Assembly (NCBI RefSeq): GCF_044386045.1
Contig: NZ_JBISCD010000040.1
Coordinates: 992,001 to 1,056,000 of the forward strand
Direction: 5' to 3'
Length of the DNA stretch: 64,000 nt
DNA from: Thalassobellus sediminis
GTDB lineage: Bacteria; Bacteroidota; Bacteroidia; Flavobacteriales; Flavobacteriaceae
The position numbers and the translations under genes are program-made. A model generated the notes under the pieces. That model ran no database searches and was not told the origin of the DNA. It was given only the letters and a program-made list of their open reading frames with translations. Position 1 is the first letter of the stretch. The number at the start of each line of letters is the position of its first letter. Positions 51,954 to 59,666 of this stretch are shown here, in pieces.

Positions 51954-53258
51954 TTGGATCCTGACCCCGCGAGTTTTAAACCTCTTTTATTAGCAATTGA
52001 TTTTTCATTTGCATTTGGATATGTGTTATTATTTTTGCTTTTAGCATGTTCTGCTCTTATTTCTGGAGCTGAAGTAGCTCTTTTTTCGCTTTCAAAAACA
52101 GATATTGAGGCTGGTTTAGAGGCAAAATCAAAACGTATTCAAATTATTTCAAAATTATTAGAACGTCCTAAAAAATTATTGGCCACTATTTTAGTTGCTA
52201 ATAACTTTATTAACATTGCTATCGTAATTTTATTTGCGTATTTGGGAAGTGTTTTGTTTAAATCTATAGAAAACCCTATTCTTCAATTTACTTTAGAAGT
52301 TATAATTGTTACTTTTTTAATTTTACTTTTTGGAGAAATTTTGCCTAAAATTTATGCGAGTAGAAACAATTTAAAGTTTGCTGGTTTTATGGCATATCCT
52401 TTAAGGGTTTTAGATGTTTTGTTGTCGCCTATAAGTATGCCTATGAGAAGTGTTACGATAGCTATACATAAGAAATTAGGGAAGCAAAAATCTAATTTAA
52501 GTGTCGACCAATTATCTCAAGCACTAGAATTAACGAGTGAAGAAGATACAACAAAAGAAGAGCACAAGATTTTACAAGGTATTGTGTCTTTTGGTAATAC
52601 AGATACAAAGCAGGTTATGCGTCCTAGAATAGATATTTTTGCGCTTAATATTGAACAAAAATATACCGATATAATGCCTGAAATAATTGCAAATGGCTAT
52701 TCTAGAATTCCCGTTTATGAAGATAATATAGATACAATAAAAGGAATTCTTTATGTGAAAGATTTGTTACCTTTTATAGATAGGAAACAGTTTGATTGGA
52801 GAAGTTTAATTAGAGAACCCTTTTTTGTGCCAGAGAATAAGAAGTTAGATGATTTAATGGCAGAGTTTCAAGAAAAAAAGGTGCATTTAGCAGTTGTAGT
52901 TGATGAATATGGAGGTACATCTGGATTAATTTCTTTAGAAGATATTATTGAAGAAATTGTAGGAGATATTAGTGATGAGTTTGATGATGAAGATTTAATG
53001 TATTCTAAATTAGATAATAATAATTATGTGTTTGAAGGGAAAACAGCTTTAAAAGATTTTTATAAAATTATAAAAGAAGAAGATGTTTCTGTTTTTGAAG
53101 AAAATAAAGGCGAAGCAGAAACTGTTGCTGGTTTTGTTCTTGAAATTTCAGGAAGTTTCCCTAAATTAAATAGTAAAATAAATTTTGAAAATTACGTTTT
53201 TACTATTGAAGCTTTAGATAAAAAACGCATTAAATTAGTAAAATTCACAATAACATAA
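51954..53258 (+). CDS. gldE: Gliding motility protein GldE (CNNM/CBS-domain membrane protein)
   Basis: 434 residues. The start is TTG at 51954: a TAA stop precedes it directly (51951-51953) and no ATG occurs in frame until about residue 147, while the first residues DPDPASF are those expected for GldE. DUF21/CNNM membrane domain with four helices (about 15-165), paired CBS domains (about 205-335) and a CorC-HlyC domain (about 345-430). GldE works with GldD in gliding motility and T9SS-related function. gldD overlaps by one base (TAATG). Confidence 0.93.
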   Translation: MDPDPASFKPLLLAIDFSFAFGYVLLFLLLACSALISGAEVALFSLSKTDIEAGLEAKSKRIQIISKLLERPKKLLATILVANNFINIAIVILFAYLGSVLFKSIENPILQFTLEVIIVTFLILLFGEILPKIYASRNNLKFAGFMAYPLRVLDVLLSPISMPMRSVTIAIHKKLGKQKSNLSVDQLSQALELTSEEDTTKEEHKILQGIVSFGNTDTKQVMRPRIDIFALNIEQKYTDIMPEIIANGYSRIPVYEDNIDTIKGILYVKDLLPFIDRKQFDWRSLIREPFFVPENKKLDDLMAEFQEKKVHLAVVVDEYGGTSGLISLEDIIEEIVGDISDEFDDEDLMYSKLDNNNYVFEGKTALKDFYKIIKEEDVSVFEENKGEAETVAGFVLEISGSFPKLNSKINFENYVFTIEALDKKRIKLVKFTIT

Positions 53259-53842
53259 TGGCTAAGAATTTTTGTATTTTATTGATTATTATATCTTGTT
53301 TTTCTTGTGAAGACAATTATGTGCCAAAACCTAAAGCATTTTTAAGGTTAGATTATCCGCAAGCAAAATATATTGAATCAAATTTAGAACTACCTTTTGT
53401 TTTTGAAACCAATTTATTAGCAACAAAAGTAGGCTCAAAGCAAGTTAGAACTACAGCAAAAAGCTATGGTTTAAATATTGAATATCCGTTACTTAAAGCG
53501 ACTTTGTTTTTAACCTATAAACCTATAGAAGATAATAATGGTATTAATTTAAAAAATTATATACGAGATGCTCAGAATTTTACACAAAAGCATATGATTA
53601 AGGCTGATGAAATACCTGTGTTTCCTTATGAGAATAAAGAACGAAAAGTATATGGGCAATTTTCAGAAGTCATAGGAGATGTAGCTTCTCCAGCACAATT
53701 TTATGTAACTGATAGTGTGAATCATTTTGTAACGGGTTCTTTATATTTTAATGTAAAAACTAAATACGATTCTATTTTGCCGTCAATAAACTATTTAGAA
53801 AAAGATATAAGGCATATTATGGAAACTATAAAATGGAAATAA
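53258..53842 (+). CDS. gldD: Gliding motility lipoprotein GldD
   Basis: 194 residues. Lipobox SCFSC (Cys about 17) followed by EDNYVPKPKAFLRLDYP, a motif region typical of GldD. The mature part is a single beta-rich domain ending HIMETIKWK. It is needed for gliding in relatives. Cotranscribed with gldE by a one-base stop/start overlap. A perfect terminator begins at its stop codon. Confidence 0.94.
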   Translation: MAKNFCILLIIISCFSCEDNYVPKPKAFLRLDYPQAKYIESNLELPFVFETNLLATKVGSKQVRTTAKSYGLNIEYPLLKATLFLTYKPIEDNNGINLKNYIRDAQNFTQKHMIKADEIPVFPYENKERKVYGQFSEVIGDVASPAQFYVTDSVNHFVTGSLYFNVKTKYDSILPSINYLEKDIRHIMETIKWK

Positions 53843-53872
53843 AAAAGCTTCACTATTTAGTGAAGCTTTTTT
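53841..53872. terminator. Bidirectional terminator after gldD
   Basis: AAAAAAGCTTCACTA, TT, TAGTGAAGCTTTTTT: a 15-bp stem. The A run overlaps the gldD stop. It also lies downstream of the convergent HMA gene. Confidence 0.9.
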
Positions 53873-53912
53873 ATTATGTTTAAACTCGTAAACTGATTTA
53901 TTTAGAAATAGT

Positions 53913-54302
53913 TTAATTGGTATATGAAAAATTACCAACCGTTTTCATATCAGCTACTTTGTAACTATCTCCAACTTTAGTAACTGTTTCTTCAAGAGAA
54001 GCAGGTGTTACTTTAGCATTGTCATATTCAACCATAGCTAATTTTTTATCAAAATCTACTTTAGCAGATTTTACACCATCCATTTTAGCAATTTTCTTTT
54101 CAATAGTTGCTGCACAACCCATGGCACAAGTCATACCGTTAATTGTAAATTCTGCTTTTGCATATGTTGCATTAGGGTCTAATTCTTTTATTGTTTCAGT
54201 TTCAACTTCAACCGTTTTAATTTCTGCTTTGGTTTCGTTTTTACAGCTAATAGTTATTAAACTTATAGCTGTAAAAAGTATTATATTTTTTAATGTATCC
54301 AT
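53913..54302 (-). CDS. HMA-domain lipoprotein
   Basis: 129 residues. Lipoprotein signal ending ITISC, then a linker, then a heavy-metal-associated ferredoxin-like domain (about 50-115). The metal site is MTCAMGC, a CxxxC, where classical HMA domains have CxxC. It is exported, while most HMA chaperones are cytosolic, so it may bind copper or another metal in the envelope. A TAATTTTG promoter lies 25 bases upstream. It is monocistronic. Confidence 0.85.
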   Translation of the reverse strand: MDTLKNIILFTAISLITISCKNETKAEIKTVEVETETIKELDPNATYAKAEFTINGMTCAMGCAATIEKKIAKMDGVKSAKVDFDKKLAMVEYDNAKVTPASLEETVTKVGDSYKVADMKTVGNFSYTN

Positions 54303-54326
54303 TATCTAAAAGTATTAAGTTGATTG

Positions 54327-54334
54327 CAAAATTA
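54327..54334 (-). promoter_or_regulatory. -7 promoter box for the HMA lipoprotein
   Basis: TAATTTTG on the minus strand, 25 bases before the start codon. Confidence 0.55.
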
Positions 54335-54362
54335 CTAAATATTGTTCTTTGTTCATTATGTT

Positions 54363-56441
54363 TTACTTAAAATCAGCATCTGTAACACCTTCATTTATTT
54401 TAACACTAGTAATATTCATTAAAATAGTTTGTGGACCAGTTTTTATTGCCTGAGTAAACGGTAATTTAATTTCTCCTTCATCAGAATAATTGGAATAATT
54501 AACAATAGATAATGTAGGTTGACCTTGTATTTCAGAAGTTGTTTCTACGCTAGACAGGAGCCCTGTTTTAACATTGTAATATCTAAATGAAGGATCAATT
54601 CCTTGATTAACTTTTAGTTTATAAACATCATTACCATCAATAGTTAAAATGCTTTCTAAGCTAATTTTTGAAGCGTCATAATATAATTCAGGGAAAATAG
54701 AATTTTCCTCTTTTTTTACTGCAATTTCTTTTTCTGTCATTTCCTTTTTTTGTCCCATTTGTTCCATGTAACCATTCGATCCATCAAATTTTTGCTTAAT
54801 TAATACCCCCATTCCTTCAACTGTCATTTCCATTGATTGTTTGTTTGGAGACATAATTTTTAGTTCTGCTTTTGGAGTAAAAGGAGCTCCTTCAATAGTA
54901 ACATCAGCATTCATTAAAATAGTCTTTACGTTTTGTGCATTTGTTTTTCCTCCAATAGCAGTAAAGTAATTTTCTAATACAGTTTGTGCTGTAATTCCGT
55001 CTGGTATAGGTTTGGTAAACTCAGGTTTGTCTGTAGGGTTAGCAAATTTATCAAAGTACTTAATAGGGATGCCTGTTTTTTCAAGATTTCCTATAACCTC
55101 ACTTCCTTTTCCAACAACAACTATGCGAGCATTTTCAACTTTAAAATGTTTATTGGCAACTCGTTTAACATCTGCGATGCTAACTGCATTTATTTTTTCT
55201 AAATAAGTTGAATAAAAATCTTGTGGAAGATTGTTCAATTTAATATTAAGGGCATATTGAGCCATTGTTTGTGGTTTTTCTAATGCCATAACAAAACTTC
55301 CAACATATTGAGCTTTGGCATTTGCCAAAACTATTGGGTCTACATCTTCAGTTCTTATTCGTTTAACTTCATTAAGGATTTCTACAATTGAACTGTCTGT
55401 AACTATATTTCTTACTTTAGCGCTTGCTCTAAATCGAGAAACATATTCGTTAGAATTGATACCGGAATACGAGCCATATGTATATGCGTGTGTATCTCTT
55501 AGGTTTTTAAATAAATATCCTGTTGCACTTCCTCCTAATATAAGATTTGCAATTAATATTGAATGAAAGTCTGGATCACTCATTTTTAATTTAGTAGTGT
55601 TCATTACAGAAACGTTTGATTGCACTGCATTAGGCATATCAATAAAATTAATTTGGGTGTTCTCTACATTTGGGTTTTCTATTGGCATTTTAGCTTCTAT
55701 TGTTCCAGGAGTCTTTTTCCATAATTTGAAATGTTTTTGAACTTGCTTTTTTATCTTTTTAAAATTTACATCTCCAATAATAACCAAATAAGCTTTTTCA
55801 GGATTAAAGCTGTTTTGGTAATATTTTATAACATCATCTAATGTTATATTATTTAAAGTTTCTTCAGTAATAAACTCACCACTTGGATGATGTTTTCCAT
55901 AAGAAAGAGCTAGTGCTAATCGACCTGCAACTACATCAACACTTTTTTTATTTGCTTTTAATCCTTCAATTTGTTTATCTTTTTCTTTATTAAATTCGCT
56001 TTCGTCAAATAAAGGGTTAATAGTTGCTTTTGCCATTAATTCTAAAATGCGTTCAGAATATTTAGAAAGCCCACTTGCATAACCTCCTGAAGAGTTAAAA
56101 TTTAAATTGGCACCAAGAAAATCTATTTCTTCGTTAAAAGCATCTTTAGTAATGGAGGTAGTACCGTTTCCAAGTAAAACTGCAAGAAGATTAGATGTGC
56201 CTTTTTTTTCTCCTTCAACAGTTGGTACATTGTCTATAGTTAAGTTATAAGATATACGGGGTAATTTATGATTTTCTACTACCATTACCTTTAAACCATT
56301 ACTTAAAGTAAACTCCATTGGGGTTTGTAATTGTATTTTTGGAGCTGGTCCTGGTTCTGGTTGTTTGGACCTGTCTAATTGTGCATGAAGTCCAATAGAA
56401 AAAAATAAAATACTTATTATAATAATTATTTTGGTTTTCAT
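54363..56441 (-). CDS. M16-family protein, non-catalytic, with C-terminal LolA-like domain
   Basis: 692 residues with a signal peptide (about 1-20). Two M16 halves fill about 30-480, but the HxxEH zinc motif is absent: the position reads TSNLLAVLLGNG. This is therefore the inactive partner of the M16 peptidase encoded 13 bases upstream. The last 200 residues (about 490-692, AQTVLENYFTAIGGK ... FRYYNVKTGLLSS) form a beta domain similar to LolA/outer-membrane lipoprotein-sorting proteins. The pair likely degrades peptides in the periplasm. Why a lipid-binding-like domain is fused is unknown. Confidence 0.87.
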   Translation of the reverse strand: MKTKIIIIISILFFSIGLHAQLDRSKQPEPGPAPKIQLQTPMEFTLSNGLKVMVVENHKLPRISYNLTIDNVPTVEGEKKGTSNLLAVLLGNGTTSITKDAFNEEIDFLGANLNFNSSGGYASGLSKYSERILELMAKATINPLFDESEFNKEKDKQIEGLKANKKSVDVVAGRLALALSYGKHHPSGEFITEETLNNITLDDVIKYYQNSFNPEKAYLVIIGDVNFKKIKKQVQKHFKLWKKTPGTIEAKMPIENPNVENTQINFIDMPNAVQSNVSVMNTTKLKMSDPDFHSILIANLILGGSATGYLFKNLRDTHAYTYGSYSGINSNEYVSRFRASAKVRNIVTDSSIVEILNEVKRIRTEDVDPIVLANAKAQYVGSFVMALEKPQTMAQYALNIKLNNLPQDFYSTYLEKINAVSIADVKRVANKHFKVENARIVVVGKGSEVIGNLEKTGIPIKYFDKFANPTDKPEFTKPIPDGITAQTVLENYFTAIGGKTNAQNVKTILMNADVTIEGAPFTPKAELKIMSPNKQSMEMTVEGMGVLIKQKFDGSNGYMEQMGQKKEMTEKEIAVKKEENSIFPELYYDASKISLESILTIDGNDVYKLKVNQGIDPSFRYYNVKTGLLSSVETTSEIQGQPTLSIVNYSNYSDEGEIKLPFTQAIKTGPQTILMNITSVKINEGVTDADFK

Positions 56442-56453
56442 TTATCTATTTTT

Positions 56454-57794
56454 TTAAATTTTATTTTCTTTAATTTCTGGTAAATAGTCTATAATAATTC
56501 TTTGATTTGGGTTAAGGAATTTCTTAACCGCTGCTTGAATTTCTTCTCTAGTTATAGATCTGTAAATGTTAATTTGGTCATTTATCAAATTAACATCATT
56601 GTATAATAGGTAATATCTTGCTAAACTATTTGCAATACCTTCAACACTCGAGTTAGAATTTACAAATCTGTTTTCAAATTTATTTTGAAGTTTTTGATAA
56701 TCTTTTTCTGAGATTAATTCATTTTGCATTAGTACAATTTCTTCATCTATTTCTGTTAACAAATCTTCAAGAGGAATATCTCCTGAAGGTAAGCCGTATA
56801 TGGCATACATACTATAATCTTTTTGCTCAATATTTAGAGCTCCAATCTGAAGAGCCATTTTTTTATCATCAACTATTTTTTTATATAATTTGGAGGTTTT
56901 GCCATCACTTAAGTATGCAGAAACCATATTAAATATATAAGCATCTCGCTCTTTGAAACCAGGAGTTCTATATGCTACTATAATACCAGGAATTTGAATA
57001 TTAGGATCATATGTTGTAATTTTTTTCGATTGAATTATCGGTTTTTCTTTTGGAAAGTCTCGAACTATTTTTTCGCCTTTTGGAATAGCCGAATAGTATT
57101 TTTTTATAAGCTTTTTTGTCTCAGGAATATCAATATCTCCTGCTACTACTAAAACTAAATTGTTTGACACATAATACTTATCATAGTAATCCTGAAATTC
57201 TTCAACTGAGGCAGCGTCAAGATGCTCCATTTCTCCAATGTTCTTGTATCTGTATGGGTGGACTTCAAACAAATTTTCACTTAGAACGAATAAAAACTGA
57301 CCGTAAGGTCTATTGTCATATGTCGAACGTTTTTCTTCCTTTACTACTTCATTTTGGGTGTCAACAGCATCTTTATTAATAATTGGATGTAATAACCGTT
57401 CAGAGTCCATCCAAATAGCAAATTCTAGATTGTTAGATGGAAATGTTTGGTAATAATATGTTCTGTCAATTGATGTGTTGGCGTTACCTTGGCCGCCACG
57501 AGAGGCTCGGAGTTTTCTCCATTCTCCTTTTTTAATGTTCTTTGTAGTTGCTGAAGCTAATAGATGCTCATAAAAATGAGCAAAACCAGTTCGTTCAGGA
57601 TTATTATTGCCGCCAGCATCTTTTCCTCCAACGTCTGCCATAAATCCAACTGTTATTACTGGAGCAGTATTATCTTGATGTAAGATAACGTGTAGGCCGT
57701 TTTCTAAATCCATTTCCTCAAAATCCACCTTTTGTGCATAAACAAAATGTAGACTAATGGATAAACAAACTAGCGTGAATAAGTATTTTTTCAT
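56454..57794 (-). CDS. M16-family zinc peptidase, catalytic subunit
   Basis: 446 residues with a signal peptide (about 1-20, ending VYAQ). The inverted zinc motif HFYEH (His73, Glu76, His77) and the downstream NEVVKEEKR (third ligand Glu) are present. A second M16 half (about 190-440) completes the clam shape. First gene of the pair. Substrate unknown; family members degrade small peptides. Confidence 0.92.
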   Translation of the reverse strand: MKKYLFTLVCLSISLHFVYAQKVDFEEMDLENGLHVILHQDNTAPVITVGFMADVGGKDAGGNNNPERTGFAHFYEHLLASATTKNIKKGEWRKLRASRGGQGNANTSIDRTYYYQTFPSNNLEFAIWMDSERLLHPIINKDAVDTQNEVVKEEKRSTYDNRPYGQFLFVLSENLFEVHPYRYKNIGEMEHLDAASVEEFQDYYDKYYVSNNLVLVVAGDIDIPETKKLIKKYYSAIPKGEKIVRDFPKEKPIIQSKKITTYDPNIQIPGIIVAYRTPGFKERDAYIFNMVSAYLSDGKTSKLYKKIVDDKKMALQIGALNIEQKDYSMYAIYGLPSGDIPLEDLLTEIDEEIVLMQNELISEKDYQKLQNKFENRFVNSNSSVEGIANSLARYYLLYNDVNLINDQINIYRSITREEIQAAVKKFLNPNQRIIIDYLPEIKENKI

Positions 57795-57968
57795 CTTGAT
57801 AGAGTATTTTATATTTAAAAATTAAATATATGATAATTTAATAGGTATTGGAGTGAATGGTTTAAATTTTAATACCTAATTAACATTATAATTTGAAAAT
57901 TTAGTACTTAAAATAGTGTTTTTTATTAATTTTTTTACGAAATTGAAATACAAATAAGACTTATAAAC

Positions 57969-58418
57969 ATGAAAAAATTATCACTTACTCTTCGGTTTGG
58001 ACTTGTTACAAGTGCTGTTTTAATTCTTATTTTTTAATTTTAGCACTTTTTAATTTACATACAAACCCTTTTTTTAGTTTTTTTAATGCCGTTATTACTG
58101 CTTTTGGTATATACGAAGTTGTTCGTTTAAGCAAGCTAGAAGATGCAGATGCTTTTTCATATGGAGAAGGTTTTAAAATAGGTGTTACTTCTGGAGCTAT
58201 TGCTACTATATTATTTACAGTTTTTCTTGCTTTATTCTACCGAAATTAACTCTGATTTTTTACCTCAGTTATTAGATTCTATGAATGGAGGTTTTAATAT
58301 AAACGAAGGTTTAATTGCTTTTATAGTTGCTATTATGGGATTTGCAACAACTTTAGTTTCTACACTGGTTGTTATGCAACTTTTTAAAAACAACAGAAAT
58401 ATTAATCAAAACAAATAA
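57969..58418 (+). pseudogene. Frameshifted small membrane protein (DUF4199-like)
   Basis: Three consecutive frames each carry part of one protein. From ATG 57969: MKKLSLTLRFGLVTSAVLI, stopping at 58035. A second frame reads FLILALFNLHTNPFF ... SYGEGFKIGVTSGA ... FLALFYRN, stopping near 58250. The third continues LYSTEINSDFLPQLLDSM to TAA at 58416-58418. Joined, they give about 150 residues with four membrane helices, resembling DUF4199. Two frameshifts (about 58030 and 58240) break it; the first is next to a run of T. The 174 bases upstream of the ATG hold nothing recognised. Sequencing error is an alternative to true decay. Confidence 0.75.
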
Positions 58419-58422
58419 AACG

Positions 58423-58453
58423 TTTGTAGATTAATTATTTAGCTGTATATTTG
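58423..58453 (+). promoter_or_regulatory. Promoter of rplU-rpmA
   Basis: -33 TTTG (58423-58426), 19-base spacer, -7 TATATTTG (58446-58453). The best match to the Bacteroidota consensus in this window. The rplU ATG is 43 bases downstream. Confidence 0.75.
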
Positions 58454-58495
58454 CACTCATTTTTGAACAAAATTAATAAATAAAAACGTTACGCT

Positions 58496-59131
58496 ATGTA
58501 CGCAATTGTAGAGATAGCAGGGCAACAATTTAAAGTTGTTAAAGACCAAAGAGTTTTTGTTAACCGTTTACAAACAGAAGAAGGAAAGCAAGTTGCTTTC
58601 GATAATGTTCTTCTTTTAGATGATGGTAACAATGTAACTGTAGGCGCCCCGGCTATAGACGGAGCTCAAGTAGGAGCAAAAGTCTTAAAGCACCTTAAAG
58701 GTGATAAAGTTATAGTTTTCAAAAAGAAAAGACGTAAAGGTTACCGTGTAAAAAACGGACACCGTCAGTCTTTAACCGAAATTGTAATTGAAAGTATTGC
58801 TGCTTCTGGAGCTAAGAAAGCTGCCCCAGCAAAAGCAACTAAAAAAGCAGAACCTAAAAAGGCTGCTCCTAAAAAATCAACAGCAAAAGCAGACGATTTA
58901 AAGAAAATAGAAGGTATTGGTCCAAAAATAGCTGAAACATTAGCTGCTGCAGGTATTGCAACATATGCTGATTTAGCTAAATCTAAACCAGAAGCTATTT
59001 CTGAAATCATCGCAGGAGTTCGTGGAAATCACGTAACTGACACATGGCCAGCACAAGCTAAATTAGCTGCTGATGGTAAGTGGGATGAGCTTAAAAAATG
59101 GCAAGACGAATTAGATGGAGGTAAAGCGTAA
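58496..59131 (+). CDS. rplU: Ribosomal protein L21 with C-terminal helix-hairpin-helix extension
   Basis: 211 residues, twice the usual size. Residues 1-102 are a normal bL21 (MYAIVEIAGQQFKVV ... KRRKGYRVKNGHRQ). A Lys/Ala/Pro-rich linker (about 103-135) leads to a helix-hairpin-helix domain (about 136-211, LKKIEGIGPKIAETLAAAG). The extension could bind RNA or DNA and projects from the 50S subunit. It is in frame with no break. rpmA follows 42 bases later. Confidence 0.95.
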   Translation: MYAIVEIAGQQFKVVKDQRVFVNRLQTEEGKQVAFDNVLLLDDGNNVTVGAPAIDGAQVGAKVLKHLKGDKVIVFKKKRRKGYRVKNGHRQSLTEIVIESIAASGAKKAAPAKATKKAEPKKAAPKKSTAKADDLKKIEGIGPKIAETLAAAGIATYADLAKSKPEAISEIIAGVRGNHVTDTWPAQAKLAADGKWDELKKWQDELDGGKA

Positions 59132-59173
59132 TTGCTTAACTTCTTAAGTTTAACAATATAAAATCGAAATAAA

Positions 59174-59434
59174 ATGGCACATAAAAAAGGAGTCGGAAGT
59201 TCGAAAAATGGTAGAGAATCAGAATCAAAACGTTTAGGCGTTAAGATTTTTGGTGGACAAGCTGCATTAGCTGGAAATATCATTGTAAGACAAAGAGGTA
59301 ATACACATCACCCAGGTGAGAATGTATATTCTTCAAAAGATCACACTTTACACGCTTATGTTGATGGTGTTGTAAAATTTACAAAGAAAAAAGATAACAA
59401 ATCTTATGTTTCTATTGAGCCTTTTGAAGCTTAG
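59174..59434 (+). CDS. rpmA: Ribosomal protein L27
   Basis: 86 residues: MAHKKGVGSSKNGRESESKR at the start and IIVRQRGNTHHPGENV in the core. The N-terminal tail reaches the peptidyl-transferase centre. No N-terminal cleavage motif of the Firmicutes type. Second gene of rplU-rpmA, ended by a GAAA-loop terminator. Confidence 0.97.
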   Translation: MAHKKGVGSSKNGRESESKRLGVKIFGGQAALAGNIIVRQRGNTHHPGENVYSSKDHTLHAYVDGVVKFTKKKDNKSYVSIEPFEA

Positions 59435-59458
59435 GAAATAATTTTCTTTTAAAAGTTT

Positions 59459-59490
59459 AAAACCCTTTCTGGAAACAGGAAGGGTTTTTT
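59459..59490 (+). terminator. Terminator of rplU-rpmA
   Basis: AAAACCCTTTCTG, GAAA tetraloop, CAGGAAGGGTTTTTT, 24 bases after the rpmA stop. Confidence 0.88.
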
Positions 59491-59666
59491 GTTGTCTAAA
59501 TTTATTTATAAATATCCTGTATGCTTATCTAAAGTTTTTTTAATGTTAATTAGGTGTAAAGTTCAATTGCTTTTAGGCTGATTGATAACTTTAATTTAAA
59601 AATCACTTAAAACTCTTGCTTCATTGATTTTGTTATTTCGCTCAATATAAATAACTAACAAAAATC

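Noticed and set aside
58182..58418. 78-codon open frame treated as a separate gene
   Set aside because: It is the third piece of the frameshifted membrane-protein gene; its first dozen residues come from the wrong frame.
58765..59283. Antisense open frames over rplU and rpmA
   Set aside because: They are shadows of Ala/Lys-rich ribosomal protein coding sequence.
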